DNA of 64,000 nt from Piromyces finnis (lineage: Eukaryota; Neocallimastigomycota; Neocallimastigomycetes; Neocallimastigales; Neocallimastigaceae). Below the pieces are notes generated by a model that searched no databases, was not told the origin of the DNA, and worked only from the letters and a program-made list of their open reading frames with translations. Both the position numbers and the translations under genes were made by a program. Below are positions 13,529-34,099 of this stretch, piece after piece. The stretch spans positions 248,001-312,000 of the forward strand of contig MCFH01000021.1 in the NCBI GenBank assembly GCA_002104945.1, read 5' to 3'. Each line of letters opens with the position of its first letter. Position 1 is the first letter of the stretch.

Positions 13529-14777
13529 ATGTCAGTAAATCAAACAGAAATAATTTTCACACAAAAATCAACAGAAACAGAAAATATATGGGTATTATTA
13601 GGTAATAATATAAATAAAGCACAATATTTTTGCCCAATATTTTCATGGTTTGCTGTTGCCTATACCTATTATTCTATTGGAAGAAAAGGTGGAGGTCCAA
13701 TATGGAAATATCTTTTATATGTAGTAACTTTTGGTTTCTTGGCAAATGTACTAGATATTGTTAAAAATATATCGTATGAGAAAAGATATCATTTTGAATC
13801 AATACAATATATTTCATGGGTAGTAACAGTTTTATTTGGATTAAATGAATGGGGTTTTGTATATATAAATTTTAAAAAAATTAAATCTTGTGTAAAATTG
13901 TTAAATAATAAAATATGGAGTGGATTAATAGTTGTCTTATTTATATACGTTATGTTTTGTCGTGTGATTATAACAAAATATAAATTCAAAGAAGATTGGG
14001 CAAAATATAACAGTGAGGAAGCAAACTCAAGTACCTATACTAATAAGAGTTTAAATTTACATGCTATGTTATATATTCCAATTGGTATGGTTGAGATAAT
14101 TTTAATTATATGTGTCATTGAACAATATATTACAGAAAAAAAGAACATGGTCAGAAATGAATTATCAATTCTTTTCAATAGTACACTTTCTAGAACATTA
14201 ATGAGTAAGTATACCTCTGCATATATATGCTTTATTATTGTTTCTATCTTAAATCTCAAATGAAATATTAAAAAAAAAAATAATTTTTAATTTATATTAA
14301 TCTTTTCATAATTTTAATATATCGTTTCTTTTCCTATATGTAGTTTCAATACTTTATATATTAATTGCTATTTCAGTTTTAATAAATAATGGAACCTATA
14401 TAGAATTTGCACGAAAATGCTTTTGGAGAGTTAAAGGTATTTTTGGTATAATATTTTTAGTAGATCTATTATTATTACGTATCGATTTGGATCAAAATGA
14501 TATAAAAACTGAAAGAGAAAAATATAACAGACAACAAATTGAAGTTATTCGTAGTTCTATGGGTTCAGGAGACTATCATCAAAATAATAATATATTTTCC
14601 TCTAATCGAAGTTACTCAGCAAATTCACCATTCAGCCCAACTCCACTTCCACCTAGTCATCATGAAATAAATAATCGTCGAGTTTCATCCTTTTCATATA
14701 ATGATTTAAATCGTACATCCAATTTAAGCTCATCACCCCTTATGACAGACTATGGTCAATACCACCATCATCTTTAA
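13529..14777 (+). CDS. 7TM array paralogue B: uncharacterised polytopic membrane protein (most divergent)
   Basis: Exons 13529-14204 and 14344-14777 give 369 residues. The 139-nt phase-1 intron is placed exactly as in copies A, C and D. It keeps the family core: NKAQYFCPIFSW, IWKYLL, NEWGFVYINFKKI, LSILFNSTLSRT and GIIFLVDLLLLRIDLD. It departs where the others agree: SRM is SRT, the RRFLWR loop is RKCFWR, and the preceding GxxG element reads NNGTYIEFA. The N-terminus is about 15 residues longer. The C-terminal tail is the shortest of the four (about 96 residues, Ser/Asn/His/Pro-rich, ending YGQYHHHL). The pattern fits an older or relaxed duplicate. The function is unknown. Confidence 0.87.
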
Positions 14778-17937
<3,160 letters not shown>

Positions 17938-19420
17938 ATGGTACCGTATAAAACGATGTCAGAATTGTTATCAGACAACATTAATAAATCACAGTATTTT
18001 AATCCCTTTTTTTCATGGGTGGTAGTGGTCTATACCTATTATTCTATCGGTATAAATGGTGGATTAATATGGAAATATCTATTTTATAATGCAACGGTGG
18101 GATTTATAGCTATCTGTATTTCAATGACTTATTCAATGGCAGAGAATTTAAATTATAAATATGAACTTTTCATAAAATTAATATGGATAGAAGAATTTTT
18201 ATGGAATGTAAATGAATGGGGTTATGTCTTTATTAATTTTATTAAAATTCGTTCATGTATAAAATCTTTAAAGAAAGGTTTTTGGATGTGTATTGTCTTA
18301 ATACTTTTCTTCTATACCCTAATCATTCGTTCTTTCCTTTGTTATTATGATTATAATTATAAATTAAATAAATATAAAAATGGTGGAAAATTGAGTAATG
18401 ATCAAGAGCAGGATTATTCCCATTACTCTAACATGTGTAATGGATTTCTCTACTTCCCATTAGGAATTATTTGCTTTGTTTTCATCTATTTAATTTTTGT
18501 AGAATTTATCAATGAGGATGACAAAAACGCCAAGAATATTTTATCTATTTTACTTCATAGTACTTTGTCAAGAATGCTTTTAGGTAATTCGATCTAAATT
18601 AATAAAATGGATATGTGCATAATAGTGTATTATTGATTAATCAAATTCTAATATATATATATATATATATTCTTTTATTATTATCATGTTTTTTTTCTTT
18701 TCTTTTTTTTTAAAAAAAAAATTAGTATCCTTAATATTCTTAGGAATGTCTTTAATTGTTCATTTTTCAAAAACGGGTATTCCCGGAGTAATAAGAAGAT
18801 TTCTATGGAGAATGAAAGGGTCATTAGGTATTATTTTTTTAATTGATATACTACTTTTACGTATTGATCTTGATCAAAATCAAATTTCATTGCAACTAGA
18901 AGAACTGGAAAAGAAAAGTATAGGAAAGTCATTAAAACATACCTCATATGATGTATCCTATAAAAATAGTATACCAAACCATAGTGATTTAGATTATGCC
19001 ACACTTTTATTAAGTAATAATGCAGATGAAATAGTATCACCAGAAAATGTTACTTTTAACAACAATGACAAAAACAATAATAACAACAATACTAATGAAA
19101 TTTCATTTTTATATGAAAATAACAATAGTATATTTGGATATCAGTACAACCTTCCCTATAATAATTCAAATTCATTTTTCAATAATAAAGATGGCACAAC
19201 CTATAATTCTAATAACCAAAATTTATATGAATTTAATAATAATAATATATTTAATTATCAACACGGACTTCCATATATTAATAATAGGAATACAACTACC
19301 TCACCATCTATTCCACCATCGATCACAGTATCTCTTAGTAACACTAAAACAAAAAATTCATATGGTCACAAAAAATATCCAAGTAGTATTAGTAATATTG
19401 TATTAGAAAATAAATATTAA
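17938..19420 (+). CDS. 7TM array paralogue C: uncharacterised polytopic membrane protein
   Basis: Exons 17938-18583 and 18726-19420 give 446 residues, with a 142-nt phase-1 intron at the family position. Core motifs are NKSQYFNPFFSW, IWKYLF, NVNEWGYVFINFIKIRSC, SILLHSTLSRM, GVIRRFLWRMKG and LGIIFLIDILLLRIDLDQN. There are five helices before the intron and two after it. The loop between helices 4 and 5 is long and polar (NYKLNKYKNGGKLSNDQEQD). The tail of about 183 residues is strongly Asn-rich and differs completely in sequence from the tails of the neighbours. The start follows a long A run (ends at 17930) and aligns with the other copies. No known family is recognised. Confidence 0.88.
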
Positions 19421-22786
<3,366 letters not shown>

Positions 22787-24428
22787 ATGGCTCTTTCTTC
22801 ACCATTTAATTTAATGATTACTGAATTATCCAATATGGTTAATAAAACCCAATACTTTAACCCATTCTTTTCATGGATAATTGTTGTATATACATATTTT
22901 TCAATAGGTATCCAAGGAGGAAAAATATGGAAATATTTATTCTATTTTGCCACCTGTGGTTACATAGCCTCATTTTTAAACATTATATATACCTTGGCAA
23001 AAACATTAAATTTGGACTATGTAAAGTATTTACAACTTCTTTGGATAGAACATTGCTTTTGGGGTATAAATGAATGGGGTTATATGTTTGTAAATTTCTT
23101 AAAAATTAAAGCATGTATTAACAAATTAAATAAAAAGGTATGGGATTGTTTGTTATACTTTCTATTAGCCTATACTCTTGTAATTCGTATAGTCATTGCT
23201 CATACGGAAATCACAGGAAGAGTAGATGTCTATATTAATAATAAAAAGACAGGTAAAAACGATAAATTTGATGATTCTATATTAAATTACTTTAATGGTG
23301 CATTATACTTCCCATTGGGTATTTTATGTACAGTATTCATTTTCTTAATTTTTCAAAAATTTATTACTGAAGATAATAACGAATCAAGAAATGTTCTTTC
23401 GGTTCTTCTTCACAGTACTCTTTCAAGAATGATTTTTGGTAAGTTTTTTTTGTTTTTGTTTTCTTAAAAAAATCTTGAAGAAAATATTATCATATTAAGA
23501 AAAATTTTTTATATGTAAAAAAAAAAATATCTAATTTTTATTTATTGGTTTGCTTATTTATATGGTTGTATATCTAAATATATAATAAATGTTGTAAATA
23601 ATAATTCTAGTATCATCATTATTTATTGGTATCTCTATTATTGTATTCTTTCCAAGTACTGGAGTTTCTGGATTTATAAGAAGATTATTATGGAGAATCA
23701 AAGGAAATTTAGGTATTATATTTTTAGTAGATATAATATTATTACGTATTGATCTTGACAAAAATAAGATTATTGAACAAACAAGACAAATTCAAATGAT
23801 GAATAAGAACAAAACCATTCAAAATGGATTTAATTTTGATCCATCCGAACGAACATCCCAAAATGTAAATATGAATATGGAATATACCAATAGATTGCTT
23901 ACAAACAAAAAGAATGTTAGTGGACTCTATAAGAGTTTACCGTTGGATAATGAAATTAGAGATGATGTACTTCCTTACCTAAATCATAATTCTATTGAAG
24001 GATGTGATATCAGTAAAAGTCATAATTATAATGGTAGTGGTAGTCTTGGAAGATATCCTTATTCAAATAATACCCTAGCACGTTTTTCTCGTAATTCAAA
24101 AGTTTCTGATAATATGAATACTTCCAATCTTTTTGGTTATTATAGCGTTAGTTTAACAAACTTTGAAGATAATAACAATTCATTATTAAGAAAACCTCAC
24201 AATAATCATGGATTTGAAACCATTTCACTCAATGGTCCTTCCTACAGTTCTTTATCTCATTTAAATCCTAATTCTATTAATTTAGAGAATATAGCATCCT
24301 CCTCCATTTCTTCTAATTATGGATCATTAAGCAGAACTCAATCCGTAAAAGCTCCAAGTATTTCAAATGGATCTTTAAAAAGAAAACATCCAGGCGATAT
24401 TATCATGGAAAATCCCAATTTAGAATAA
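22787..24428 (+). CDS. 7TM array paralogue D: uncharacterised polytopic membrane protein (longest tail)
   Basis: Exons 22787-23438 and 23611-24428 give 489 residues, with a 172-nt phase-1 intron at the family position. Core motifs are NKTQYFNPFFSW, IWKYLFYFATCGYIA, GINEWGYMFVNFLKIKAC, SVLLHSTLSRM, GVSGFIRRLLWRIKG and LGIIFLVDIILLRIDLDKN. The helix 3-4 loop is basic (KIKACINKLNKK). The helix 4-5 loop is long and polar. The tail of about 224 residues is the longest of the four and is rich in Ser and Asn. The helix core is clearly homologous to copies A and C, while the tails do not align. Function is unknown; the layout suggests a receptor or other signalling membrane protein, but no catalytic or ligand motif is visible. 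Confidence 0.88.
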
Positions 24429-27373
24429 TAATAAATTTTAATTTTTAATCCAATTTTTATATTAAATGATATCCTATACTAAAAAAAAAAATTATAATTC
24501 TAAAAGATGTACTAAAGAAATAGAAAAAATAATTATTATTTTAATAGAAAATATAATGATTAATTATCATTTTTTATTTAGAATCATTCTTATTAATATA
24601 TACATAATAATAATAATAATAATAATAAATCTATTATCTAGCTCTCTACCCTATAAATATAAAATAAATTAGCATAAAATATAAAATAATAAAAAAATAA
24701 TAAAGCCAAAAAATAAAAAGCTTTTAATTTCATGTATTATGACTATGCATGAATAATAATTCTTGTTAAATCCTTGATAGCCTACTTTTTTTTTTTTTCT
24801 TTATTACTACGACCAAAGTAATAAGTTTTTTTAAAAAAAAAAAGTCTTCGTTATCAAAAAGATTTTAAGATAATGATTAACACGATAAATTATATTAATA
24901 TATATTAAAGGTTTTTTTTTTTTTTTTTTGTATTATTTAATATAATAGTTTATTATGTAATGGATAGTATTTTTTTTAATATTTTATATGTTCAGACTTT
25001 GGTATAAATTCATAATACCTTGTTTATTATTGTAAGAAAGAAATATTTTTTTTAATTAATACCGTCCATACTATAGAATAATCTAAGAAAAAAAAGATTT
25101 AAAAAAAAACTTTGTACTACCTTTTTAAAAATTAATATTTTTTTTTTTTAAAATGATAATATATATAATATTAATAGTAAGTAGAAGTGGTAGTAGGTAG
25201 TAGTTGTAGTTGTAATAAATGGTAGAAATATGAAATAGCAATAGTAATTAATTTATTTATGAAAAGACTACAAATACTAAAGAATAGAATAACAACAAAA
25301 GCAATAGAAAAATTCAATCTACCTTTTTTATATATTTATTTTATATATATATAATATATATTAATATTTTTTTTTTTTACTTTTTTTAGTAACTTTTTTA
25401 TAACCTTAATAATAATGATTTGTTTTAAAAATCAAATCAATGGCATTTAAAGATACAATAAAAAGATATGTAATTTAAAAGTATTATATATAAAATATTA
25501 TTTTTACTTTGTAAAATAATAGTAATTAAATCGTTCTTTTGTTTCTTTGCTTATTATTCATCCTTATTATTGAATTCACATCATTTATAATAAAGAGCAA
25601 TGTGTATGATGAATGATATAAAATCAAAATCTAAAAATTATTAAAATATATTAAAATTCAAAGTGTAACAAAATGTATCATATATTACAAATATATTGTA
25701 ATATATCAATTAAATTATCAATGAAATGATGAAAGTTTAAAAAAGGAAACTTTTTTTAAACGTAAAACCCAAAGAAAAAAAAGTTTGAATTTTAAAGATT
25801 ATGCATAATAGGTGAAATAAAAATAAAATAATAAGTTACTAATAAAATACAAAAATTCCTTTTCCTAAGTAAGGATTATTAACTAACTTTTTCTTTATTT
25901 GCTTTATATATAAATTATCTTTAACACTTAATTGGTGTGACATTTTCAAATATTATTTTAAAAAAAAATGAACGGCGTATTATTCCATAGTAACAGTAAA
26001 AATTTAAAAAAAAAGGGGGGGATAAATAATAAATTTCAATTTATAATTAATTTTAAATAAAGAATTGTTTGTTATCAATACTAACACCTTTTTTTCATTT
26101 CTTGATCATTTAACCATTTTTCTTTTCTTTTATATCTATCTTTATTATAAATGAATTCAACTCTTTCTTTTTACTTTTGAAAAAGTTTCCTTTTTTAAAC
26201 TTTTCACAATTTAATTGAAATTTATATTGATATATATATTACAGTATATTATAATATATAATATATTTTGTTACACCTTTTTTTTAAAAAAAAATTAATA
26301 AAAAAAAAAGGGAATTAAATTAAATATTAAAAGAAATTATAAATGAATGAAATTAAATCTTTTTTTTTTCTTTTTTTTTACTTTTGCTAATTTACTTGTT
26401 TATAGTTGAATGGTATTTAACTTTTATGACCTAATGCTTATTTTCTATTTCATGATAGAAACCATTTTTATTAATTATTTTCCTATTTTCTTATATTGAG
26501 TTTTCATCTAGTAAGCATAACTTTAAATTTCTTTTTTTAATAAAGTTTCCTTAATTAAATTTTTTTAATTAAATCTTTAAATTTATTGTAATACAATATA
26601 AATATATAAAAAGAATATAATTAAAATATAATTAAAATATAATCAATTTATAATGGAATATTTTTTTTATTTTAATCCTTTTTCTTTAAAAATATTTATT
26701 AATTAAAAAAGAAAAAAAAAAAATCTTTATTAAATGTCAATTAAAAAATTAAACTAAAAAAAAAAAAAAGAAAAAGCATTTGTTTGGTTTTATTCTTTAA
26801 AAAATATAATTTTCTTTTCTTTTTTTTTTTTAAATTACCTAAATAACTAAGTAAAAAAATATTTAAAATATTTATATATCTTTATATCTATCTATCTTCT
26901 TATTAAAAGAATATTTCTTTTTTTTATTTTAATTTAACAAAATAAAAAAGAAAAATATTTTTAAAGATATTCAAAGGTGAAATAAATATAGCTACAAAAA
27001 ATTAATAATACAACATTAGATAAATACTTTTATTCATTTGAAAAATTCAAATAATACCATTCACACAGTTTATATAAAAGTGATATTAATTATTTTTTTA
27101 AATTTCTATCCTATATCTAATAAATATCTTTATTGATAGTATATAGTATAAATAAAACACACACACACATTTAGTCATTCAAAATAAGCAAAAAGAGTTA
27201 GTGTTTAACAATAGTATCAATATAAACAAACAACCATATTCATATAATTACATAGTATTATTATTAAATACATTTATATTAAATACAATAAAAGTACAAA
27301 AGTAAATATCATAGAAATATTTTGTTAATAAAAAAAAAAAGTATAATTTTAAATTCATTAAAATTATATTAAA
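24429..27373. other. Spacer between the 7TM array and the SH3 gene
   Basis: No gene recognised. It contains a T7A11 palindrome at 24826-24843, a GTAGTAGGTAGTAG-like purine-rich patch near 25183-25215, and a seven-G run (26015-26021) that is rare in this DNA. The last few hundred bases probably hold the 5' UTR of the SH3 gene, including an ACACAC run near 27158. Confidence 0.5.
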
Positions 27374-30300
27374 ATGGAATTTGAAAATGATAACATGCAA
27401 GTTAATAATTATCCTATCCTCTCAATAAACGAAGTTAAAAATGTACTACTCCGTTGCCAACAATTGGTAAAAACTTCAAATAGGTTTCAACATGCCATTA
27501 TGAATATGGCTCAATTATTGCATGAATTAAACCAAGATATGGACAAAATATTTAATTTGAAAGAAATGTATTTTATTTCAAATATTTTAAATTCAGATAA
27601 AGGTTAGTTTTTAAAAGTAAAAAACTTTTTTAATATACTAGTAAACCTTTTTTTTTTAAAAAAAACTGATAATATTTATTAGTAGTAGTAGTATAATTAG
27701 TATAATTAGTATTAATAAAGAAAATATATATAATTTATACATATTCATTAATTAAATTTTTAAAATGTAATAATTATAATTTACAGATGTACAGTATATA
27801 CTAACAGAAAATCAAAAATACATAAAGAAATTAAATGAATTAGTAAGTACTTTATTATTACTTAAAAACAATATAATTATCTTACTTACGCTATTCCAAA
27901 AATTATATTTAAATAGAATAATTTTTTCTCTACTAACTACATTATACCGATAAAAACAAAAACTGAGGAATTACAAAAAAAGGTATTGTTATTATACTGT
28001 TATAATAGATAGATAGAAATATATCTAATATTTATTCTATTCTATTTATACTTATAATAAAAAGGTTTCAAATAAAAAAGTTGAAAAAGTATTAAAAAAT
28101 GAATCAAAAAACAGAAAAAAGGATAATTTTGATAATTCAAATGCAAATACTGTAAGTACCATCAAAAGACGCTACATTATAAAAACTTAACCCTAATAAA
28201 AATATTAAAAAAAAATACTTTTTATATCTTAATTATAATTTGGATATCTATTTTTTAATATATCACTTTGCTATATTAGAATGCGTTGGTTCATAAATCA
28301 ATATTTAATAACAACTATGAAATATTTACATGTATAGTAGATGCATCTAATAATTTAATTAAATGTACAGAAAACCTCTTTGTAAAGTCTAAACATCATG
28401 AAACCAAAAAAAAAAATCATCATAGAAAGAGTTATTCAATCTCGAATATATATTCAACATATAATAGTAGTAATAGTAAACCGTTAAATAAATCACATCA
28501 CAAAAGTAATACCATGAGTTTAGATCTTCAACCACAAAATTCAAAAAAAATGACTAAACATTCTTCACTTGATAATATTGATTCCGTTAAATTAGAAAAA
28601 AGTCATGCTTCTCTTCATAAGTACAATAGCAAAGAATCAAATTCAAATATTAGAAATAGTAGTGGACCATTAAGTCCATTAAATAAGGAATTACAAATGG
28701 ATCTTGATTTAAGCGGAATTCCAAATCAAAATGAAATTGAAAAAGTTAACATTAATGATGAGGAAGAAGAAGATGAAATTATTGTACCTCCAAATGGTAT
28801 TATTAGCCCATACCTTGATAGTGATATGGCTAACATCAATGATACCTTTAAATCCATGAAAATGAAACAAAAAATGATTGGTCATAATCGCTCTCATTCG
28901 GTTGGCGCTACGCCTCAAAAGAATAATTCTGCCATGGCCCAAGAGAAATATTTAAGCTTAATTAATGGTAGTCAAATACCAAATGCCAATACGATGGACA
29001 GTCATTTTATGTTTACAAATACTACAACTAATATTAATACTTCTTCTAAAATACCTTCTTTAACTTCAATCATCGATACCCCACCTATCACTGATAGTAC
29101 AACTCCTTCTTTGGAATGTGCACAGTCAAACGAACAAGCTCAAACTAACCCAAGTCATATATTGAATATGCTTTCAACGGAGAGTAATGACGAAGTTCAT
29201 AAGGAACCTTCTAATCATGAATTAAAAAGCTACGATAGTTCCAATTTCCCTAGCATTTCTTCTCTCGATCTTTCATATACTGAAAAAGCGCCTAATAAGA
29301 TAAATGAAAAAAGTTTTGTTGAAAATGAAAGTTTCTCCATTTCTCAATCGACTATCAAAAATACCGAAAAAAGAAATGATATTGTCAATGATAGTATATT
29401 CGATAACGAAATTAGCTTCAATACTAAGGAAGAGGAAGAGGATATGATTGAGGAGATTATTGAAGTTAATACAGAAGATCTTCCACCATTAGAAACATTA
29501 GAAACTTTATCAGATGATGGTATTGATGATGTTGATATTGATATAAAGGAATTGAATAAAAAGAGAAGAGCAAAAATGAAAAATCAAAATTCTTCCGCTG
29601 CTGAAAATGACTATATTTATGTAAATGAAAATACCGGTGAAAAAATCAATAAAATTGAAATTATTGAAATTGAAATTGAGGATGAAACCCCAAGCCATGA
29701 GATAAACCATACTACAGAAATCATCAATGATAAGGATATAGAAGAAGAATTGGAAAATGAAATTTTTGATGATACAAAGACTCAATCATCACAACCCCAT
29801 CACCATCAACAACAACAACAACACCACCAATCACAAGAAATGAACGATATAGAAAAAGAGATCCTAAGGGATGACAGTGATCGTGCATCTACCGAATCCA
29901 ATGATAATAAAGCGTCATTATCAGTTGGTTCTGTTCATAAATCTATAAAAAGTCATTCATCAACAAGTAGTCATAATGAAATTAAAAACTCAAAGTCTGT
30001 TAAAACGGACCGTAGTTCAGAAAATTCGCGTAAGGAAATAAAAACTGAAAATGCTAATAATAATGATAATAATCCAGAAGAACAGGCCGTACAAGAAGGC
30101 ATTCCTCCTCCAAAATTAAATAAAACCGATCTTAATATTGATATTCAAAAAGTAAATGATAAAGTTAATGTGAAAAGAAGTAAAAGTATTAATATTTTTA
30201 AATCTCATGAAAGATCACGTTCTCTTGATTTAAAATTTGATAAAAAACATATACTAGGTATTATCTTTAATAAAAAGGATTCTAGTTCCTCTAAAAAGGC

Positions 30301-32828
30301 ATCCTCCTCCAATCCACCTTCTCTTCCTCCAAAATCTTCCTCCTCTCCTATTAAAAAATCTAATACCACGAAAAGTGCTACGAAAGGTTCAAATGTCAAT
30401 ACTTCAACTAAACCTTCAAACAACAACTTTAATGGTTTTAAAATACCAGAATTTAACTTTAATGGCTTCATTAAATCTAATTCTCCAATTGTCAATAGAA
30501 AATTACAAAGACGTCATAGTATTAGTAGTCCGGAAAAGACAGATTTGGATCCTACTATATATAACAGTCGTATCAAAAAGTCAGAGGGTATGAGTCCAAC
30601 ATCTAAATTGAACCGTCATGGTACAATAAATACACCTTATCTTAATACTACTAAACCCCAAAGAATACCTATGGACATTGAAAAAGATTCCGATATCATA
30701 TCAGTGGAAGATATTCAAGCTTCCCTCTTTAACGTTAGTAAATTAAGTAGTCATTCTTCAAGAAAAGATGATAGTGAGCATTCTTCTCATTCTAAATCCT
30801 CTTCATCTTCTCACCTGCGAAAAGAACGTTTAAAATTAGGAAGACAAGAAAGTCCTCATACCTATAAAAAAAGTAGTGGTAGTACTACACCTACCAATGC
30901 CTCACCGAAAAAATACATATTTGATCTGGAAGAGGATGAAGAGCTTCAACCATTAAATCCGATTACCACAACCCCAATCCTTCAAGATGCTATTAATGAT
31001 ATTTTAGATAAGGAATTACCGGAAATTAAAATTGTTCCTGAGAGTCCAGACATCATTTCAATGGACAATATACCAATTTATAATTCTGTTGATATTGAAA
31101 ATATTCCTATATATACAGAATCTGAAATTATAGTTCAACCGGAAGAAGAAGAAGATAAAGAAGAAGAAACAGAAAAGGGTTATTTCAAAATGGATGATCT
31201 AAAGTCTGATGAAAGTCACAGCAGTTACAACGATAAAAGTAATGGTTCTATCATGGCGCTTATCAATAAAAATTGGAAATTACTCAGTGAAGATCTTTCC
31301 GAAGAAAATATTATATTACCTTCTAAAGTCTCAAAAAATAATAATACCAAAAAAACTAATTTCTTAAAATCACAAACCGATAATAGTAAGTAGTATTCAA
31401 TTAAACCATTTTTATACTTGTAGGTTACCTATAATTGAGAAAAAAAATGTTTTCTTTTTTTTAAATGCTTTTTTTATATCCGTTTTATATATATATTCAA
31501 TTTTATAAAAAAAAATTAACCAAAAAAAAAAAAAATATTTAAATTTTTATATGATTATTATATATTAATAATTATTATATGTATATAAATTTTAATTTTT
31601 TTTTTATTATGCACTAATTAAATTAGACTATCTTGATTTCTCAAATAATATGGATAACATTTCACCTATTCTTCCTCCATTATCAAAAACACTCAATATT
31701 AATATTGGAAATGCCTTTGCCACCGTTGAGAATGAATATCTAGAAAAAAAGTCACCAAGAAGAGAAGATAACGGTGGCAATATTAATCATAAAAATAACA
31801 AGTATTATAGAATGTGTGTGAATAATATAGGTAATCCATTCCTTAATCCAAATAATGTATTAGAAGTCTCTGAAAATGACACCTACAAAGGTAAAACAAC
31901 CATTTGTTCTCCACCTATTGATGTAGAAAGTATTATTGGTTCTATTTTAGATTCTGAAGATAAGGAGGACACGACCATAGATGAAGTTGACACCGACGAT
32001 AATAAAGATATTTTTGAAAAGAACCTTCAAGATTATCAATTCACTTCCATTCTTCCCGAAAATAGTAAAAAAGGTAATTTTTTCATTAATACCATTTTAA
32101 TAAAACTGACAATAAATAAATAGCTCTATATAAACAGCTATATATAAATATATATATATATTGTTTTATAATTTTTTTTTTTTTTATTGTTTTATAATTT
32201 TCCATGCATTAATTATTAGTTATAATTATAATTATATAATATATATTAAATAGTGGATCAAAATGAAAATGATAATAAAGAAAATGTCAATGCAAATATT
32301 ATTAATTATTCATCGGTAAAGGATACTAAATCCAATACTACGGATAAAAACAAAAAATCATCCTATATTATACCATCCGTTACTTCCTTCCGTAAATACT
32401 CCCTCCCTACCTCTAATATTAATAAAACATCCATTGATGAAAATCAACATTTACATCGCTCTAGAAGTGGTAATGGTAAAAATGCCTATGGTCATTCGTG
32501 TACTCCCCTTTCCTCTTACAATAATCATTACTTTGAAAACAATAGTTCTAATAATACCTCTGGTAGTAGACATCATAAAAATAAAAAGTATGAACGTATT
32601 CTCGCTGTTCATGACTATAAAGGTAGAGATAATCGTGAAATGTCATTAGAAAAGGGTGATATACTCATAGTAAAGCAACGTAAAGGAACCTGGATATATG
32701 GCGTCAAGGAAAGTAACATATTTAAAATTGATATTATCACCAATCAACAAATTAAATTTAAACATCGTGAACACGGTTGGGTTCCGGCTACCTATGTTAA
32801 ACCCTACGATAGTACCATATCTTCCTAA
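27374..32828 (+). CDS. Large disordered scaffold protein with C-terminal SH3 domain
   Basis: Seven exons: 27374-27602, 27787-27842, 27917-27982, 28065-28151, 28280-31385, 31627-32073 and 32254-32828. They give 1521 residues in one frame; the acceptor of exon 3 is the least certain. The N-terminal 100 or so residues are helical and Leu/Lys-rich, possibly a coiled coil. The long middle is disordered, with Ser-rich clusters, acidic runs and a His/Gln stretch (29797-29835). It also holds NPPSLPPKSS (about 30312-30341), a class II PxxPxK SH3-ligand motif. An SH3 domain occupies about residues 1443-1515: ILAVHDYKGRDNREMSLEKG, the Trp of GTWIYGV, and HGWVPATYVKPY. A polar insert lies between the Trp strand and the GWVP strand. 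SH3 scaffolds usually act in cortical actin, polarity or signalling; the partner here is unknown. No orthologue can be named. Confidence 0.85.
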
Positions 32829-32947
32829 ATTCATTAAAAATAAAAAAAAAAGTCTACTGTTTATATATAATTAAATAAGAAAATAAATTAGCTCTTTTTT
32901 TTTTTTCTTTTAATAATACAACGATAATTTTTAATAAAAATGAAATA

Positions 32948-32985
<38 letters not shown>

Positions 32986-34099
32986 TTTATATACTAAATT
33001 TAAACAATATATATATTGAAATATAGGAAAACTAAAAAAAAATAACACTATATATTTATAGTTATATTAAAAAAAAATTAATAGTCATTCTAATCTTCTA
33101 AACTTTTTTTATTTTAAGCTATCATTATAGTTTTTAATTAACTTTAAAAAATTAACTACAATAATAAAAAATTTTGGTATAAAAAAAAATATATATATAA
33201 TAGTTGAAGAGTTTTTTTTATTTATTTATTTTATTTATTATTATTATATTTTATTTTGTGTAAAAGTTATTTATTACTTTGTTAAAACACCAACAACAAC
33301 GCTAATTCTTTTCCCTTTTCCTCATAGGTTATTTCCTTGAATATAATATTACGAAAAAAAAAAAAAAAAGAAAAAAAAAAAAATTTTTTTGTGCCTTTTT
33401 TTTTTAACCCAGGTTTAAAATAATTTTTACTGATAAAAACCCTTGAAATTACTAAATATCTTGAAATTACTAAATATAGATATATATATTTTATACCAAT
33501 ATATAATAAAAATATTTTGTAAAATAAAAATCTATGTTTATATAATTTCACTTATAATATCACTTTTTTTTTTTTTTTTCAAAATTTTAATAAAAATCAA
33601 CAAATTCAATTGTTTAAATATTGTGAAAATTTATTGTTTTTCTAATTAGTATTATTATCTTTTTATTCTTTATCCTTTACTAAAAATTTTCACCATTAAC
33701 TTATTTAATTTAGGTAATAATAAAATATATAATAAATAATAGGTGACTATATAAAAAAAAAAAAGTAATTTTATTTTATAATGGTTTTTATTTTTTAATA
33801 CAATTTTTATAAATGATTTGGGTTATACAAGGTTTAAAATTATTAATGATAGTCATTTCAAAAATCCAAACTACATAAAATAGTAGTGTTATATATGGAA
33901 TTATTGTATAGCTATTTTATTATATAAAATAGCTATACAATAATCATAAAATGGGAGTTGATTTAATTTTTTTTTAAAAAAAAAAAAAAATAAGGGTATC
34001 ATATTTTAATTGGGTGTTGGTATGTATTTATTTCATATCAAAACATCGACTGAAACATTAAAAGTTCAATAGATGATAAGTTTTTTTTTTCTTTCTTTC
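32829..34099. other. Spacer between convergent SH3 and secreted-protein genes
   Basis: No gene recognised. It holds A/T homopolymers (for example 32952-32981), a perfect 45-bp palindrome at 33900-33944, and a T9A15 palindrome at 33967-33990. Confidence 0.6.
33900..33944. repeat. Perfect 21-bp inverted repeat with 3-nt loop
   Basis: The arm at 33900-33920 is the exact reverse complement of 33924-33944, separated by TAT. Each arm centres on TATAGCTATT. It lies about 155 bp beyond the stop codon of the secreted-protein gene. It could form a hairpin in a 3' UTR or be the remains of a small mobile element. Confidence 0.9.

Noticed and set aside
26015-26021. Run of seven G
   Set aside because: Rare in this DNA, but single and without G-quadruplex partners or a nearby gene.
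29510-30495. Minus-strand frames within the SH3 gene
   Set aside because: Antisense shadows of a long, well-supported exon.
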